Assembly (NCBI GenBank): GCA_022843175.1
Contig: JALHOE010000005.1
Span: forward strand, 41,885-105,884
Reading direction: 5' to 3'
From: Deltaproteobacteria bacterium
Lineage (GTDB): Bacteria; Myxococcota_A; Polyangia; Polyangiales; JADJMO01
Length of the DNA stretch: 64,000 nt
In this document: in pieces, positions 23,501 through 32,770 of the stretch
Position numbering within the stretch: position 1 is the stretch's first letter
Layout of the letters: each line of letters starts with the position of its first letter
Notes under the pieces: model-generated
Database searches by the model: none
What the model was told of the DNA's origin: nothing
What the model saw: only the letters and a program-made list of their open reading frames with translations
Made by a program: the position numbers and the translations under genes

Positions 23501-26500
23501 GAGCGCGTCGCGTTGCTCGTCGAATGGGCTCAGCTCGAAGAGGACGTCTTCTCCGATTCGACCCGCGCCCTCGTGCTCTATCGCCGTGCGCTCGAGCTCG
23601 CCCCGGACGACCGCGGCGCGCTGCGCTCGGTGGCGCGTCTCGAGCTCGCCGCCGGCAATGCCGGCGGGGCGGTCACCGTCCTCGAGAAGGAGCGCGATCT
23701 CGCTGTCGGAACCGAGCGCGCCGAGCGCGAGGTCGACCTCGCCCGACTCTACCTCGATCGCCTGGAGCGCCCGGCCGATGCCCTCGAGGCCGCGGTCCGC
23801 GCGCTCTCGATCAACGGTCACCATCCCGGCGCCATCGACGTGCTCGAGCAGATCCAGCGCGATCCGGCGCACGCCCGCACCGCCGCGCGCCACCTCGAGC
23901 GCGAGTACGAGGCGACCAACGCCCACGACAAGCAGGCCGCCGCGCTCGAGCTCCTCATCGAGGGCGAGACCGACGCCGCGGAGCGAAAGCTGCTCCTCGC
24001 GCGCCTCGCCGCGGTCCACCGCGAGCAGCGCGGCGACGCCGCGTCCGCGTTCAAGGTCGTCCTCCGCGCGGTCAGCGAGTCGCCCGAGGACCTCGAGCTG
24101 TGGGACCGCGTCAGCGATCTCGGCTCGATCATCGGAGACCCGCGCCGCGTCGCCGACGCCTACGAGGGCGTCCTCACGAGCAGCAAGAAGCTCGACCCGC
24201 ACATCGAGCGCGAGCTGTGCGAGCGCGCCAGCATCCTCCTCGAGGACAAGCTGTCCGAGCCCGACGCGGCCATCCCCTACCTCGTCCGGATCCTCGAGGC
24301 CGATCCGGCCGACGCGCACGCGTTCAACCGCACCAAGCAGATCCTCACCGCCCGCGAGCGGTGGGACGACCTGCAGAAGATGTACGACCGGGCGGTCGAG
24401 GCTGCGCAGGATCCGATCCGTCGCGTCGACCTCCTCTCCGAGATGGCGCTGGTCTTCGAGGACATCCTCGACGATCCGGCCCGCGCCGCCGCCGCCTACG
24501 AGCGCATCCTCCCGATCGATCCCGAGAACGAGACCGCCCACCGCGCGCTCGACAAGCTCTACGGCCGAAGCCAGCGCTACGCAGACCTCGCCAAGCTCCT
24601 CACCGCGCGCCTCGAGCGCGTCGACGACGAGCAGCGCGCGATCCTCGAGGACCGCCTCGCGCGGCTCTACCTCGAGCGCCTCGATCGCCCGGCCGACGCC
24701 CTGGTCCACGCCAACGCGCTCCTCGATCGCGACATCGACCACTCCGACGCGCGCGCCGTGGTGCGCGCGGTCCTCGAGCGAGGGCCCGGCGACACCGACG
24801 AATCCCGGCAGATCCGGGTCCGCGCCGCCGAGATCCTCGAGCGCGTCTACCTCGTGCGCGACGAAGCGCGCGAGCTCGACGAGGTGACGGCGATCCGCCT
24901 CGCCGAGAGCAAGGACCTCACCCGCGAGGACCGGCTCGAGCTGCTCCGCCGCGTGTCGCGCCTGCGCGACGAGCGGCTCGCCAACGACGCGGGCGCCCTC
25001 GAGGCGCTGTCGCAGCTCGTCCCCCTCGATCCGGCCGACGCCGAGGCGCGTCGCCACCTCATGTCGGTCGGCCGTCGCGCCGGCGAGCACGCCCGCGTCG
25101 CCGAGATCCTCGGCAAGGCGGCCGACGCCGCCGAGTACGCCGAGCTCAAGGCGGACATCCTCATCGAGCAAGCGTCCGTCTACGAGAACCTCCTCGCCGA
25201 CGATGCGCGCGCCGAGGCCGTCTATCGCCGTATCCTCGGGCTCGACGAGGGCTCGCGCGCCGAGCCGCAGCGCGGCCCCGCGCTCAAGGCGCTCGAGCGC
25301 ATCTACGACACCCGCGGCGAGTACGACAAACTCGCCGAGATCCTCGCGCTCGAGGTCGAGGACGAGCGCGATCCGGTCGCCCAGCGTGCGCTGCTCGGTC
25401 GCCTCGGCGCGCTCCGCGAGGGCCCGCTCGCCGATCGCGAGGGAGCCATCGTCGCCTGGAAGCGTCGCCGCGACTCCGACGAAGCAGACCTCGAGGCGCT
25501 CGAGGCGCTCGATCGCCTCTACACCGCCACGGGCAAGCACCGCGAGCTCGTCGACGTCCTCCGCGCGCGAGAGCGCCTGACCGACGACGCCGAGCAGCGA
25601 CGCACGATGCTCCGCCGCTCGGCCGAGACGCTCGCGACCGATCTCAACGACATCGACGGCGCGATCATCGCCTACCGAACGCTGCTCGACGACTTCGGTC
25701 CCGAGCGGAGCGTGCTCGCCGCGCTCGCCGGCCTCTACGAGAAATCGGGCGCGCATCGCGAGCTCGAGGAGTCGCTCGAGAAGCAGCTCGACCTCGCGAC
25801 CGACACGCACGACCGCGTCTCGCTCCTCGCGATGATGGGCAACCTTCGCATCGAGAAGCTCGACACGCTGGCCGGGGGCCTCGAGGCCTACCGCGACGCG
25901 CTCACCATCGATCCGTCGCACGCGCAGACGCGCGCGGCGCTCGAGAAGCTCCTCGAGAACGAGTCCGCCCGCGCCGAAGCCGCCGCGCTGCTCCGTCCCC
26001 TCTACGAGACCGAGAACGCCAACGACAAGCTGCTCGCGGTCCTCGAGATCCAAGCGAAGGCCGCCGAACCCCACGAGCGCCTCGATGTGCTCGCCACCGC
26101 GGTCGACGTCGCCGAGCGCGGCCTCAACAACCCCAAGCGCGCCTTCGGCCTCGCCGCGCGCGGCCTCGAGGAGGCCGCGTCGACCGACGACGTCCGCGCG
26201 TGGCTCGAACGAGTCGAGCGGCTCGCCGCCGCCACCGGCGACTTCGACGACCTCGTCGAGCTCCTCCGCAAGGTCGAGCCCGAGATCGTCGACGGCGACG
26301 CGCGCCTCGAGGTCACGATCCGCATCGCCGATCTCGCCCGCGAGCACCTCGGCGCCAACGACGTCGCCCGCACGTATTACGTCAAGGCGCTCGACCTCCG
26401 CGGCGACGACAACCGCGCGCTCGTTGCGCTCGAGAAGATCTACGAGACCGACAAGGAGTGGACTCCGCTCCTCGACATCGTGCGTCGCCGCGTCGAGGGC

Positions 26501-29500
26501 GAGCTCGAGCCCGAGAAGAAGACCGAGCTCCTGTTCAAGCAGGCTCGCATCAGCGAGGAGCACCTCAAGGACCCGCGGGGCGCGATCGAAGCGCTCGAGG
26601 AGATCGCCGACGGCGGCAGCCCGCCGTTCAAGGCGCTCGTCAACCTGGAGCGGCTCTACGGAGAGGTCGAGCGCTGGGACGACGTGCGCTCGCTCCTCGA
26701 GCGTCAGCTCGGCAGCGCGCCCGACTCCCCGCCGTCCGGCGGCGGAGAGTGGCGCAGCGACGTCGAGCTCCACCATCGCATCGGCGTCGTCGCCAAGAAG
26801 CACCTCAACGACGTCGACCGCGCCCTCGAGGAGTTCCGCACCGCGCTCACGCTCGACAGCGGCTACCAGGCCACGATCGACGAGCTCGAGTCGATGCTGA
26901 AGGATCCCGAGCTCCGCGCGCGCGCGGCCGAGATCCTCGAGCCGGTCTATCTCGCCCGCGTCGACTGGCGAAAGGTCATGCACACCCTCGAGGTCCGCCT
27001 GCTCGACGCGCAGGACCCAGAGGAGCGCCGCACGCTGCTCACGCGCATCGCCGGCATGCACGAGGACGAGGCGCGCGATCTCTCCAAGGCGCTCGAGACC
27101 TACTCGCGCATCCTCGCCGACGACCCGACCAACGAGGACACCTGGCGCGAGCTCGAGCGCATCGCGCGGAGCGGCAACCTCAAGAAGGAGCTCCTCGCGA
27201 TCTACGAGGCCGAGCTCGCCAAGGTCGAGAACGACGAGACCACCGCGGCGCGCCTGGCGTTCCGCGCGGGCGAGCTCGCCGAGCAGCTCGGCGACGCCGA
27301 GCGCGCGCTCACGCTCTATCGGCGCGCCCACGCCGTCGAGCCGTCCGGCCGCAACACGTTCGACGCGATCGACCGCCTGCTCGAGCCGCTCGGCCGCGCC
27401 GACGAGCGCATCGCGCTCTATCGCGAGGCGCTCGACCATCGCTACGAGGACAGCGAGCGCGTCGCGCTCCTCCGTAAGGTCGGCGAGCTCCACCGCGACG
27501 TCCGCAAGGACAACGACGCGGCCATCGAGGCGCTCCGCGAGCTCCTCGAGATCGACGACCGGGACGCCGCCGCGCTCGACGCGCTCGAGACCCTCTACAC
27601 CCAGACCGAGCGCTATCGCGATCTCGCAGACCTCCTCGAGCGCCGCGCCGACGGCGAGGACTCGCCCGAGAAGTCTGCTCCGTTCCGTCTCCGCCTCGGG
27701 CGCGTGCTCGACGAGCGGCTCGGCGATGCGGGCGGTGCGGTCGACAAATACGAGCAGATCGTCCAGGCGCTCCCGAGCCACCGCGAGGCCGTCGAGGCGC
27801 TCGAGAAGATGCTCGACCGCGCCGACCTCAAGGCGCGCGTCGCCGAGATCCTCCGTCCGATCTACGAGGGCGCCGACGACTGGCGCAGGCTCATCGATCT
27901 CGGCGAGGAGCGCCTCGAGCTCGCCGAGGATCCCGCCGAGAAGAGCGGCATCCTCCGCGAGACCGCCCGCCTGTGGGAGGACCGCGGCAACGACAAGCGC
28001 AAGGCGTTCGACTCGATCCGTCGCGCGTGGGCGCTCGACCCGGAGGACGGCTCGCTCCGCGGCGAGATCGACCGCCTCGGCGAGTCGCTCGGCGATTGGG
28101 ACGGCGTTGTCGAGGCCTACGAGCAAGCGACGGCCAAGGTCGACGACGTGAGCAAGCCCGACCTGCTCCGTGGGTTGGCCGAGCTCCACGACCGCCGGCG
28201 CGACGACCCGCGTCGCGCCCTCGACATGCTCGACCGCCTCCACGCGCTCGACCCGGACGATCTCAGCGTCCTCGACCGCCTCGACAAGTTCGCGACCCTG
28301 CTCGGCGATTGGCCGGTGCTCGATCGCGTGCTCGCCAAGAAGGCCGACACCGCGGGCGATCCCGCCGAGCAAGCGGCCGACTTCCGCCGCCTCGGCGCGC
28401 TCCGTCGCGACATGCTCGAAGACGCCGTCCGCGCCATCGAGGCGTTCGAGCGAGCGCTGGACGTCGAGGCCGAGAGCCCCGACACCCTCGACGCGCTCAT
28501 CGCGCTCTACGAGGGACGCGAGGAGCCCGATCCGTCCGAGAAGCTCGTCGACCTCTACCAGCGCCGCGTCGACGTCGCTCCCGGCGACAACGACGGCGAC
28601 GCGCTCCGCTACGAGCTCCTCATGCGGCGCGCGCGCCGCGCCGAGACGGGCACCAAGGACTCGCGCGAGGCCATCGCGTCGCTCCAGGCGGCGCTCTCGG
28701 TCCGCGCTGGCGATCCGGACGCGGCCAAGGCGCTCGAGCGGCTCTACGAGCAAGAGAAGATGTGGCCCGAGCTCATGGAGGCGATGCGCCTCCGCGCCGC
28801 GGTCGTCGAGGATCCCAAGGAGCGGATCGCGCTCCGCAAGCGCATCGCCGACCTCCAGGCGAGGGAGCTCGAAGATCCCGCCGGAGCGCTCGAGATCTAT
28901 CGCCAGGTGCTCGACGAGTCGCCGGGCGACGAGGGAGCGATCGCGAGCGTCCGCGCGCTCGGCGAGAAGGACGAGGAGCTGCGCCTCACCGTCGCCGAGA
29001 TCCTCGAGCCGGTGCTGCGCTCGGCCGAGCGTCACGACGATCTCGTCGCGATCCTCGAGCTCCGCCTCGCCGCCCAGTCCGACGCCTTCGACCGCAGCAA
29101 GACGCTGCAGTCGATCGCTCGGGTCCACGAAGAGGGCCGCAAGAAGCCGGTCGACGCGCGCGACGCGCTCCTCCGCGCCTTCGAGGAGACGCCCGACGAC
29201 AAGGTGGTGCGCGAGGAGATCGAGCGCGTCGCCGCGCTCGAGGCCGACGACGAGGGCTTCCGCGCCTTCGCCGAGGCGCTCGAGACGCGCGCTGGCTCTG
29301 CCTACGACGCCGAGCTCGTTCGCGAGCTCCTCGTCACGCTGGCTCGGATCTCCGAGGAGCGCCTGAAGAACGACGGGCGCGCGGCCAAGGCCATCGCCAA
29401 GGCGACCGAGCAGGTGGGCGACGTGCCCGAGCTCCTCGAAACGCTCGATCGCCTCTACGGGCGCCTCGGTCAGCACGAGGACCTCGGCGACATCCTCAAC

Positions 29501-31996
29501 CGGCGGATCGAAATCGCGACCGAGCCGTCGGCGCGCACCGATCTCCGGCGTCGCCTCGCCGAGGTGCAGATCCGTCACTTCGGGCAGAAGCGCGAGGGCC
29601 TCGCGACCCTCCGCTCCGCGCTCGAGGAAGTGCCCGATCACCCTGGCGCCGGCGAGACGCTCGAGAGCCTGCTCGACGATCCCGATCTGTTCGAGGAGGC
29701 CGCCGAGGCGCTCGAGCCGGTCTATCGAGCGGCCAACGACCATCACAAGCTCGCCGCGCTGTTCGAGCGCAAGATCGATCGCGCGCCCCCGCGCGATCGC
29801 ACGCGCCTGCGGCTCGACCTCGCGCGTGTCCTCGAGGACCGCGCGAACGATCCCAAGGCGGCGCAGCGGCAGGTGGAGCGCGCGCTCCGCGACGACCCGA
29901 GCGAGCCCGAGCCGCTCACCGAGCTCGAGCGCCTGCTCCCGATCACCGGCGAGTGGCAAGAGGCGTCCGCCGTCCTCTCGAAGACGCTCGAGGACAGCGC
30001 CGAGCTCTCGCGCGATCTGGTGCGCGATCTCTGGTCGAAGATCGCGGGCTGGCGACGCGAACACCTCAAGGACGACCGCGGCGCAGAGGAGGCCTACCAA
30101 AAGGCCCTGGCGAGCGATCCCGAGAACGTCGAGATCCTCCGCACCATCGAGGGCCTGCAGCGCGCCCCCGGCCGCGAGCGCGATCTTGTCGCCACGCTTC
30201 GCCGGCGGGCGAAGCTCGAGGGCGCCCTCGAGGAGAAGCGCGTGCTGCTGCGCGAGGCGCACGCGCTCGCTCACAGCGCGCTGCCCGAGCCCGGTCTCGG
30301 CGAGGAGATCCTTCGCGAGCTCCTCGAAGAGGACGAGGCCAACGCGTGGGCTCTCGAAGAGCTCACCAAGACCCGCGCGGCCGCCAAGGGCTGGGAAGAG
30401 GTCTTCGGGCTCCTCATGCGCCGCGCCGAGCTGGCGACCCACGCCGGAGAGCAGACCGAGCTCCGTCACGAGGCCGCGCGCGTCGCCAAGGTGGAGCTGA
30501 AGAACGCCCCGCAGGCGATCGAGCTGTATCGCGAGCTGCTCGAGGGCTCCGACGGCGGCGCGTCCGACGAGGTCGCCGTTCGCGAGCTCTCCGAGCTGTA
30601 CGCGGAGCACAAGCGCTTCGACGACCTGTCCGAGCTCCTCACCCGCCGCATCGACCACGCGCACACGCCGGGAGACCGCGGGCGGCTTCGCCTCGAGCTC
30701 GCCGCGCTCCAGCGCGACCAGCTCGGCAAGTCCGAGGACGCGATCGAGACGCTCCGCGCGGTCGTCGACGAGGATCCGGGCAACACCGACGCCATCCTCG
30801 AGCTCGGCAAGCTCTACGAGTCGCTCGGCCGTCACGAGGACCTCGCCGAGTTGCTCACCAAGCAGGTCGAGCGGGCCAAGGACGCCGGCGATCGCGAGCA
30901 GGAGCTTTCGCTGCGCGTCCGCCTCGGCGAGCTCTACGGCGACCGCTTGAGCGACATGTCGCGCGCGATCGCCACCTACGAGGGCGTCCTCGAGCGCGAT
31001 CCGAAGCACATCCGTGCGCTCTCCTCGCTCGTCGCGATCCACGCGATGAAGGGCGACCGCGACAAGCAGGCCGAGGTCCTCTCGCGCCTCGTCGACGAGA
31101 CGACGGGCGAGGACGGCGCCAAGCTGGCCCTCGACCTCGCGCGCCTCCGCGCCGAGCTCAAGGACGACGCGGGTCGTGAGCGCGCGCTCCGTCGCGCGCT
31201 CGATCTCGCCGACCAGGCCAAGAGCGCCGAGCTCGCCGGCAAGGCGCGCAAGGAGCTCCGCCAGCACTACCAGCGCACCAGCGCCTGGAGCGATCTCGCT
31301 GCGATCCTCGTCACCGAGGCCGACCTCGAGGAGGATCCGCAGGTCAAGGCGGCGCACCTCCGCGAGGCCGCCGAGATTCACCTGCAGAAGCGCGAGTCGC
31401 CGTCCGAGGCCGCGACGCTCCTCGAGCGCGCGACCGAGCTGATGCCCGAGGACCGGCCGCTCCTCCTCTTGCTCTGCGACGCCCTCTCGGCGAGCGGGCG
31501 AGGCAAAGAGGCTGCCGACGTCCTCCGCAAGGTCATCGAGTCGTTCGGCGGCAAGCGGAGCAAGGAGCTCGCCGTCTACCACCACCGCCTCGCGCGCGCC
31601 CTCGACGCGCAGGGCGAGCGCACCGCGGCGCTGCAGGAGTTCGATCTCGCCTTCAAGATCGATCCCGGCAACATCATCGTGCTCCGCGATCTGGGCAAGC
31701 TCGCCCTCGACGTCGGCGACCTCGAGCGCGCGCAGAAGACCTTCCGCGCGCTGCTCCTGCAGAAGCTCGACGCCCAGAGCGGCATCAGCAAGGGCGAGGT
31801 GTTCTTCTACCTCGGCGAGATCAGCGACAAGCAGGGCGACAAGGCCAAGGCGCTGCAGATGTTCGAGCGCGCGGTCGAGACCGACGCGTCGCTCACGCGG
31901 GCCCGCGAGCGCGCGACCGAGCTCAAGGCCTCGGGTGTGAGCGGGTCGTCGATGCGCCCGTCGATCCCGCCCCGCAAGCCCGACGACGCGTCCTGA
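20588..31996 (+). CDS. Giant tetratricopeptide-repeat protein (about 3,802 aa)
   Basis: Single open frame from ATG 20588 with repeating TPR/HAT-like units throughout (e.g. AIPALERLAKLRPDDSRVQKKIAAIHEE, ALVHANALLDRDID, AIETLRAVVDEDPGNTDAILELGKLYESLGRHEDLAELL). Confidence 0.92.
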   Translation: MSEQTIRRALGKLQDDPEHEPAWAELQDAVLDPAAAGMDNESLQALLESAREEHAGRHEFEAVARMLELEILLLEGNAREVALQYELVRVLNEVLDDTKRAIPALERLAKLRPDDSRVQKKIAAIHEERARWPELLKEMMEAADRLEGNPQAQAGILYTAAQTAYRYGLEGSPDEVVATRGVIVERLEEALELAPDRRETALLLERLYREQQEWEKAARVLEKIALESPERETRLAAYIRLARIAIRKLKDEARGARAYERVLELQPGQDEAMSFLVDHFSKHEQWDFLVAVYEDALKARLRAGKEQEINFQIAMINWRMRNKPEAAEPYFEKIRRTEPAHPAMLTFFREFLPGRNEQARLVQILTEAQRAMPEQDRPSVATELAKLSEETQGAGKAIEHWRSVLRNDPHNEEARDSLKRLYYRTEAWPAIIDLLRHQLDRLPATDSARVGLLREIVGLHRDKTKQDTALVPILNQLVHLDPNDVEAVREQVRIYESLNRPRDLVTAQTRLAELEPNSASRAELWRAVARQWLEKFSNIQNAIEAYEKVLENIDGDEEATAKLRELYGKRRNFKQLYDLLSKMRARAVGDERRELGLEMAKLASERLEKGSGAIALYWNLLEEDPRAQGVLDALEKQAERDKDFAALARVYTFRVEQTTDVEAKVKLLEKLGALYESRLKDPQKTIDTWRQVLELRPGYPKAIRILREEYLAAGDFDGLTAIYSSQDDWEGLADALTTAADKAEDPALRVALSWRTAKVFVDHIKRPDRAARAYDRILSAGVGGEDEINAARALAPLLEHESAWARLPAVYEVLLKGADDDAERVRILNRLRELSAGPLADRPGAFRFAREVYTLAPTEQARIDLESAARASSAFEGYVEALRERLSRLSNAKKLEKVEERRRLQREIARVLGVELGRIDDAIAQLRAVVDKDAEDTEAVQALDRLLRENRRGDDLRALYELRLERASARDERVALLVEWAQLEEDVFSDSTRALVLYRRALELAPDDRGALRSVARLELAAGNAGGAVTVLEKERDLAVGTERAEREVDLARLYLDRLERPADALEAAVRALSINGHHPGAIDVLEQIQRDPAHARTAARHLEREYEATNAHDKQAAALELLIEGETDAAERKLLLARLAAVHREQRGDAASAFKVVLRAVSESPEDLELWDRVSDLGSIIGDPRRVADAYEGVLTSSKKLDPHIERELCERASILLEDKLSEPDAAIPYLVRILEADPADAHAFNRTKQILTARERWDDLQKMYDRAVEAAQDPIRRVDLLSEMALVFEDILDDPARAAAAYERILPIDPENETAHRALDKLYGRSQRYADLAKLLTARLERVDDEQRAILEDRLARLYLERLDRPADALVHANALLDRDIDHSDARAVVRAVLERGPGDTDESRQIRVRAAEILERVYLVRDEARELDEVTAIRLAESKDLTREDRLELLRRVSRLRDERLANDAGALEALSQLVPLDPADAEARRHLMSVGRRAGEHARVAEILGKAADAAEYAELKADILIEQASVYENLLADDARAEAVYRRILGLDEGSRAEPQRGPALKALERIYDTRGEYDKLAEILALEVEDERDPVAQRALLGRLGALREGPLADREGAIVAWKRRRDSDEADLEALEALDRLYTATGKHRELVDVLRARERLTDDAEQRRTMLRRSAETLATDLNDIDGAIIAYRTLLDDFGPERSVLAALAGLYEKSGAHRELEESLEKQLDLATDTHDRVSLLAMMGNLRIEKLDTLAGGLEAYRDALTIDPSHAQTRAALEKLLENESARAEAAALLRPLYETENANDKLLAVLEIQAKAAEPHERLDVLATAVDVAERGLNNPKRAFGLAARGLEEAASTDDVRAWLERVERLAAATGDFDDLVELLRKVEPEIVDGDARLEVTIRIADLAREHLGANDVARTYYVKALDLRGDDNRALVALEKIYETDKEWTPLLDIVRRRVEGELEPEKKTELLFKQARISEEHLKDPRGAIEALEEIADGGSPPFKALVNLERLYGEVERWDDVRSLLERQLGSAPDSPPSGGGEWRSDVELHHRIGVVAKKHLNDVDRALEEFRTALTLDSGYQATIDELESMLKDPELRARAAEILEPVYLARVDWRKVMHTLEVRLLDAQDPEERRTLLTRIAGMHEDEARDLSKALETYSRILADDPTNEDTWRELERIARSGNLKKELLAIYEAELAKVENDETTAARLAFRAGELAEQLGDAERALTLYRRAHAVEPSGRNTFDAIDRLLEPLGRADERIALYREALDHRYEDSERVALLRKVGELHRDVRKDNDAAIEALRELLEIDDRDAAALDALETLYTQTERYRDLADLLERRADGEDSPEKSAPFRLRLGRVLDERLGDAGGAVDKYEQIVQALPSHREAVEALEKMLDRADLKARVAEILRPIYEGADDWRRLIDLGEERLELAEDPAEKSGILRETARLWEDRGNDKRKAFDSIRRAWALDPEDGSLRGEIDRLGESLGDWDGVVEAYEQATAKVDDVSKPDLLRGLAELHDRRRDDPRRALDMLDRLHALDPDDLSVLDRLDKFATLLGDWPVLDRVLAKKADTAGDPAEQAADFRRLGALRRDMLEDAVRAIEAFERALDVEAESPDTLDALIALYEGREEPDPSEKLVDLYQRRVDVAPGDNDGDALRYELLMRRARRAETGTKDSREAIASLQAALSVRAGDPDAAKALERLYEQEKMWPELMEAMRLRAAVVEDPKERIALRKRIADLQARELEDPAGALEIYRQVLDESPGDEGAIASVRALGEKDEELRLTVAEILEPVLRSAERHDDLVAILELRLAAQSDAFDRSKTLQSIARVHEEGRKKPVDARDALLRAFEETPDDKVVREEIERVAALEADDEGFRAFAEALETRAGSAYDAELVRELLVTLARISEERLKNDGRAAKAIAKATEQVGDVPELLETLDRLYGRLGQHEDLGDILNRRIEIATEPSARTDLRRRLAEVQIRHFGQKREGLATLRSALEEVPDHPGAGETLESLLDDPDLFEEAAEALEPVYRAANDHHKLAALFERKIDRAPPRDRTRLRLDLARVLEDRANDPKAAQRQVERALRDDPSEPEPLTELERLLPITGEWQEASAVLSKTLEDSAELSRDLVRDLWSKIAGWRREHLKDDRGAEEAYQKALASDPENVEILRTIEGLQRAPGRERDLVATLRRRAKLEGALEEKRVLLREAHALAHSALPEPGLGEEILRELLEEDEANAWALEELTKTRAAAKGWEEVFGLLMRRAELATHAGEQTELRHEAARVAKVELKNAPQAIELYRELLEGSDGGASDEVAVRELSELYAEHKRFDDLSELLTRRIDHAHTPGDRGRLRLELAALQRDQLGKSEDAIETLRAVVDEDPGNTDAILELGKLYESLGRHEDLAELLTKQVERAKDAGDREQELSLRVRLGELYGDRLSDMSRAIATYEGVLERDPKHIRALSSLVAIHAMKGDRDKQAEVLSRLVDETTGEDGAKLALDLARLRAELKDDAGRERALRRALDLADQAKSAELAGKARKELRQHYQRTSAWSDLAAILVTEADLEEDPQVKAAHLREAAEIHLQKRESPSEAATLLERATELMPEDRPLLLLLCDALSASGRGKEAADVLRKVIESFGGKRSKELAVYHHRLARALDAQGERTAALQEFDLAFKIDPGNIIVLRDLGKLALDVGDLERAQKTFRALLLQKLDAQSGISKGEVFFYLGEISDKQGDKAKALQMFERAVETDASLTRARERATELKASGVSGSSMRPSIPPRKPDDAS

Positions 31997-32008
31997 ACCA
32001 GGTCGGGC

Positions 32009-32023
32009 GTCACGAATCGTGAC
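32009..32023. repeat. Inverted repeat gtcacga-a-tcgtgac
   Basis: 7-bp perfect arms with 1-nt spacer just after the giant TPR gene. Confidence 0.8.
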
Positions 32024-32035
32024 ACCGGGAACAGC

Positions 32036-32067
32036 GCGAAATCCACGAGAATTCTCGTGGATTTCGC
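32036..32067. promoter_or_regulatory. Perfect 32-bp palindrome gcgaaatccacgagaattctcgtggatttcgc; candidate operator or hairpin
   Basis: Every base of the 16-nt left half pairs with the right half; intergenic, 64 nt upstream of the next ATG. Confidence 0.75.
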
Positions 32068-32130
32068 CTGGCCCGTCCCGTGCTCTATCTCGGCTCGTTC
32101 CCGGCCCCAGTGGTCGGAAGGAGAACGAAC

Positions 32131-32766
32131 ATGATCAAGTGGCTTCGTGGTTTGTTGGTCGTGGCCGCGGCTTCGGGTGCCCTCTTCGCGTTCGACGGCG
32201 ACGCCGCAGCGAAGGGCAAGGGCAAGGGTTCCAACAAGGCGCCCGCGGCCAGCGTGGACGCGAAGTTCAACCGCTGGATCGTCACGCCCCACGGCAAGAT
32301 CGGCGGCATCCTCCTCGACAACGGCGGCATCGTCCGTGTGCACCACGACGCGGTCCGCGACACGTCGCTCAAGAGCGGCGACGCGCTCCACGTCGACGGC
32401 AAGTCGAAGGACAAGACGCTGTTCCACCACGCGAAGATCACCAAGGGCACCGCGGTCGTGGTCGACGACACCGCCGCCCCGGCCAAGCCCAAGGACAAGG
32501 ACAAGAACAAGGGCGCAAAGCTCAGCGACATGACCGCGAGCTCCAAGGTCTCAACGCTCCTCGCCGGCCCCAAGGGCAAGGTCCACGCGGTGATCCTCGA
32601 CGACGGCACCGTCGCGTACGCGCCCCATCACGGCGACCTCACCACCTTCTCGCTCAAGAAGGGCGATGCGGTCACGGTCACCGGCAAGGGCGGCAACTAC
32701 GCGCTCGGGCGCGCGCTCGTGATCACGACGATCAAGCTCTCGAACGGCGACGTCAAAACCCTCTGA
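32131..32766 (+). CDS. Secreted hypothetical protein with two related domains
   Basis: RBS-like ggaaggag, signal peptide MIKWLRGLLVVAAASGALFAFDGDAAA, repeated GKIGGILLDNGGIVRVHHDAVRDTSLKSGDALHVDGK / GKVHAVILDDGTVAYAPHHGDLTTFSLKKGDAVTVTGK. Confidence 0.75.
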   Translation: MIKWLRGLLVVAAASGALFAFDGDAAAKGKGKGSNKAPAASVDAKFNRWIVTPHGKIGGILLDNGGIVRVHHDAVRDTSLKSGDALHVDGKSKDKTLFHHAKITKGTAVVVDDTAAPAKPKDKDKNKGAKLSDMTASSKVSTLLAGPKGKVHAVILDDGTVAYAPHHGDLTTFSLKKGDAVTVTGKGGNYALGRALVITTIKLSNGDVKTL

Positions 32767-32770
32767 CAGC

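Noticed and set aside
20573-31585. 3,670-aa antisense ORF opposite the giant TPR gene
   Set aside because: High-GC codon bias creates long antisense frames; its composition (Arg/Glu/Leu/Val low complexity) mirrors the sense codons and no motif is recognisable.
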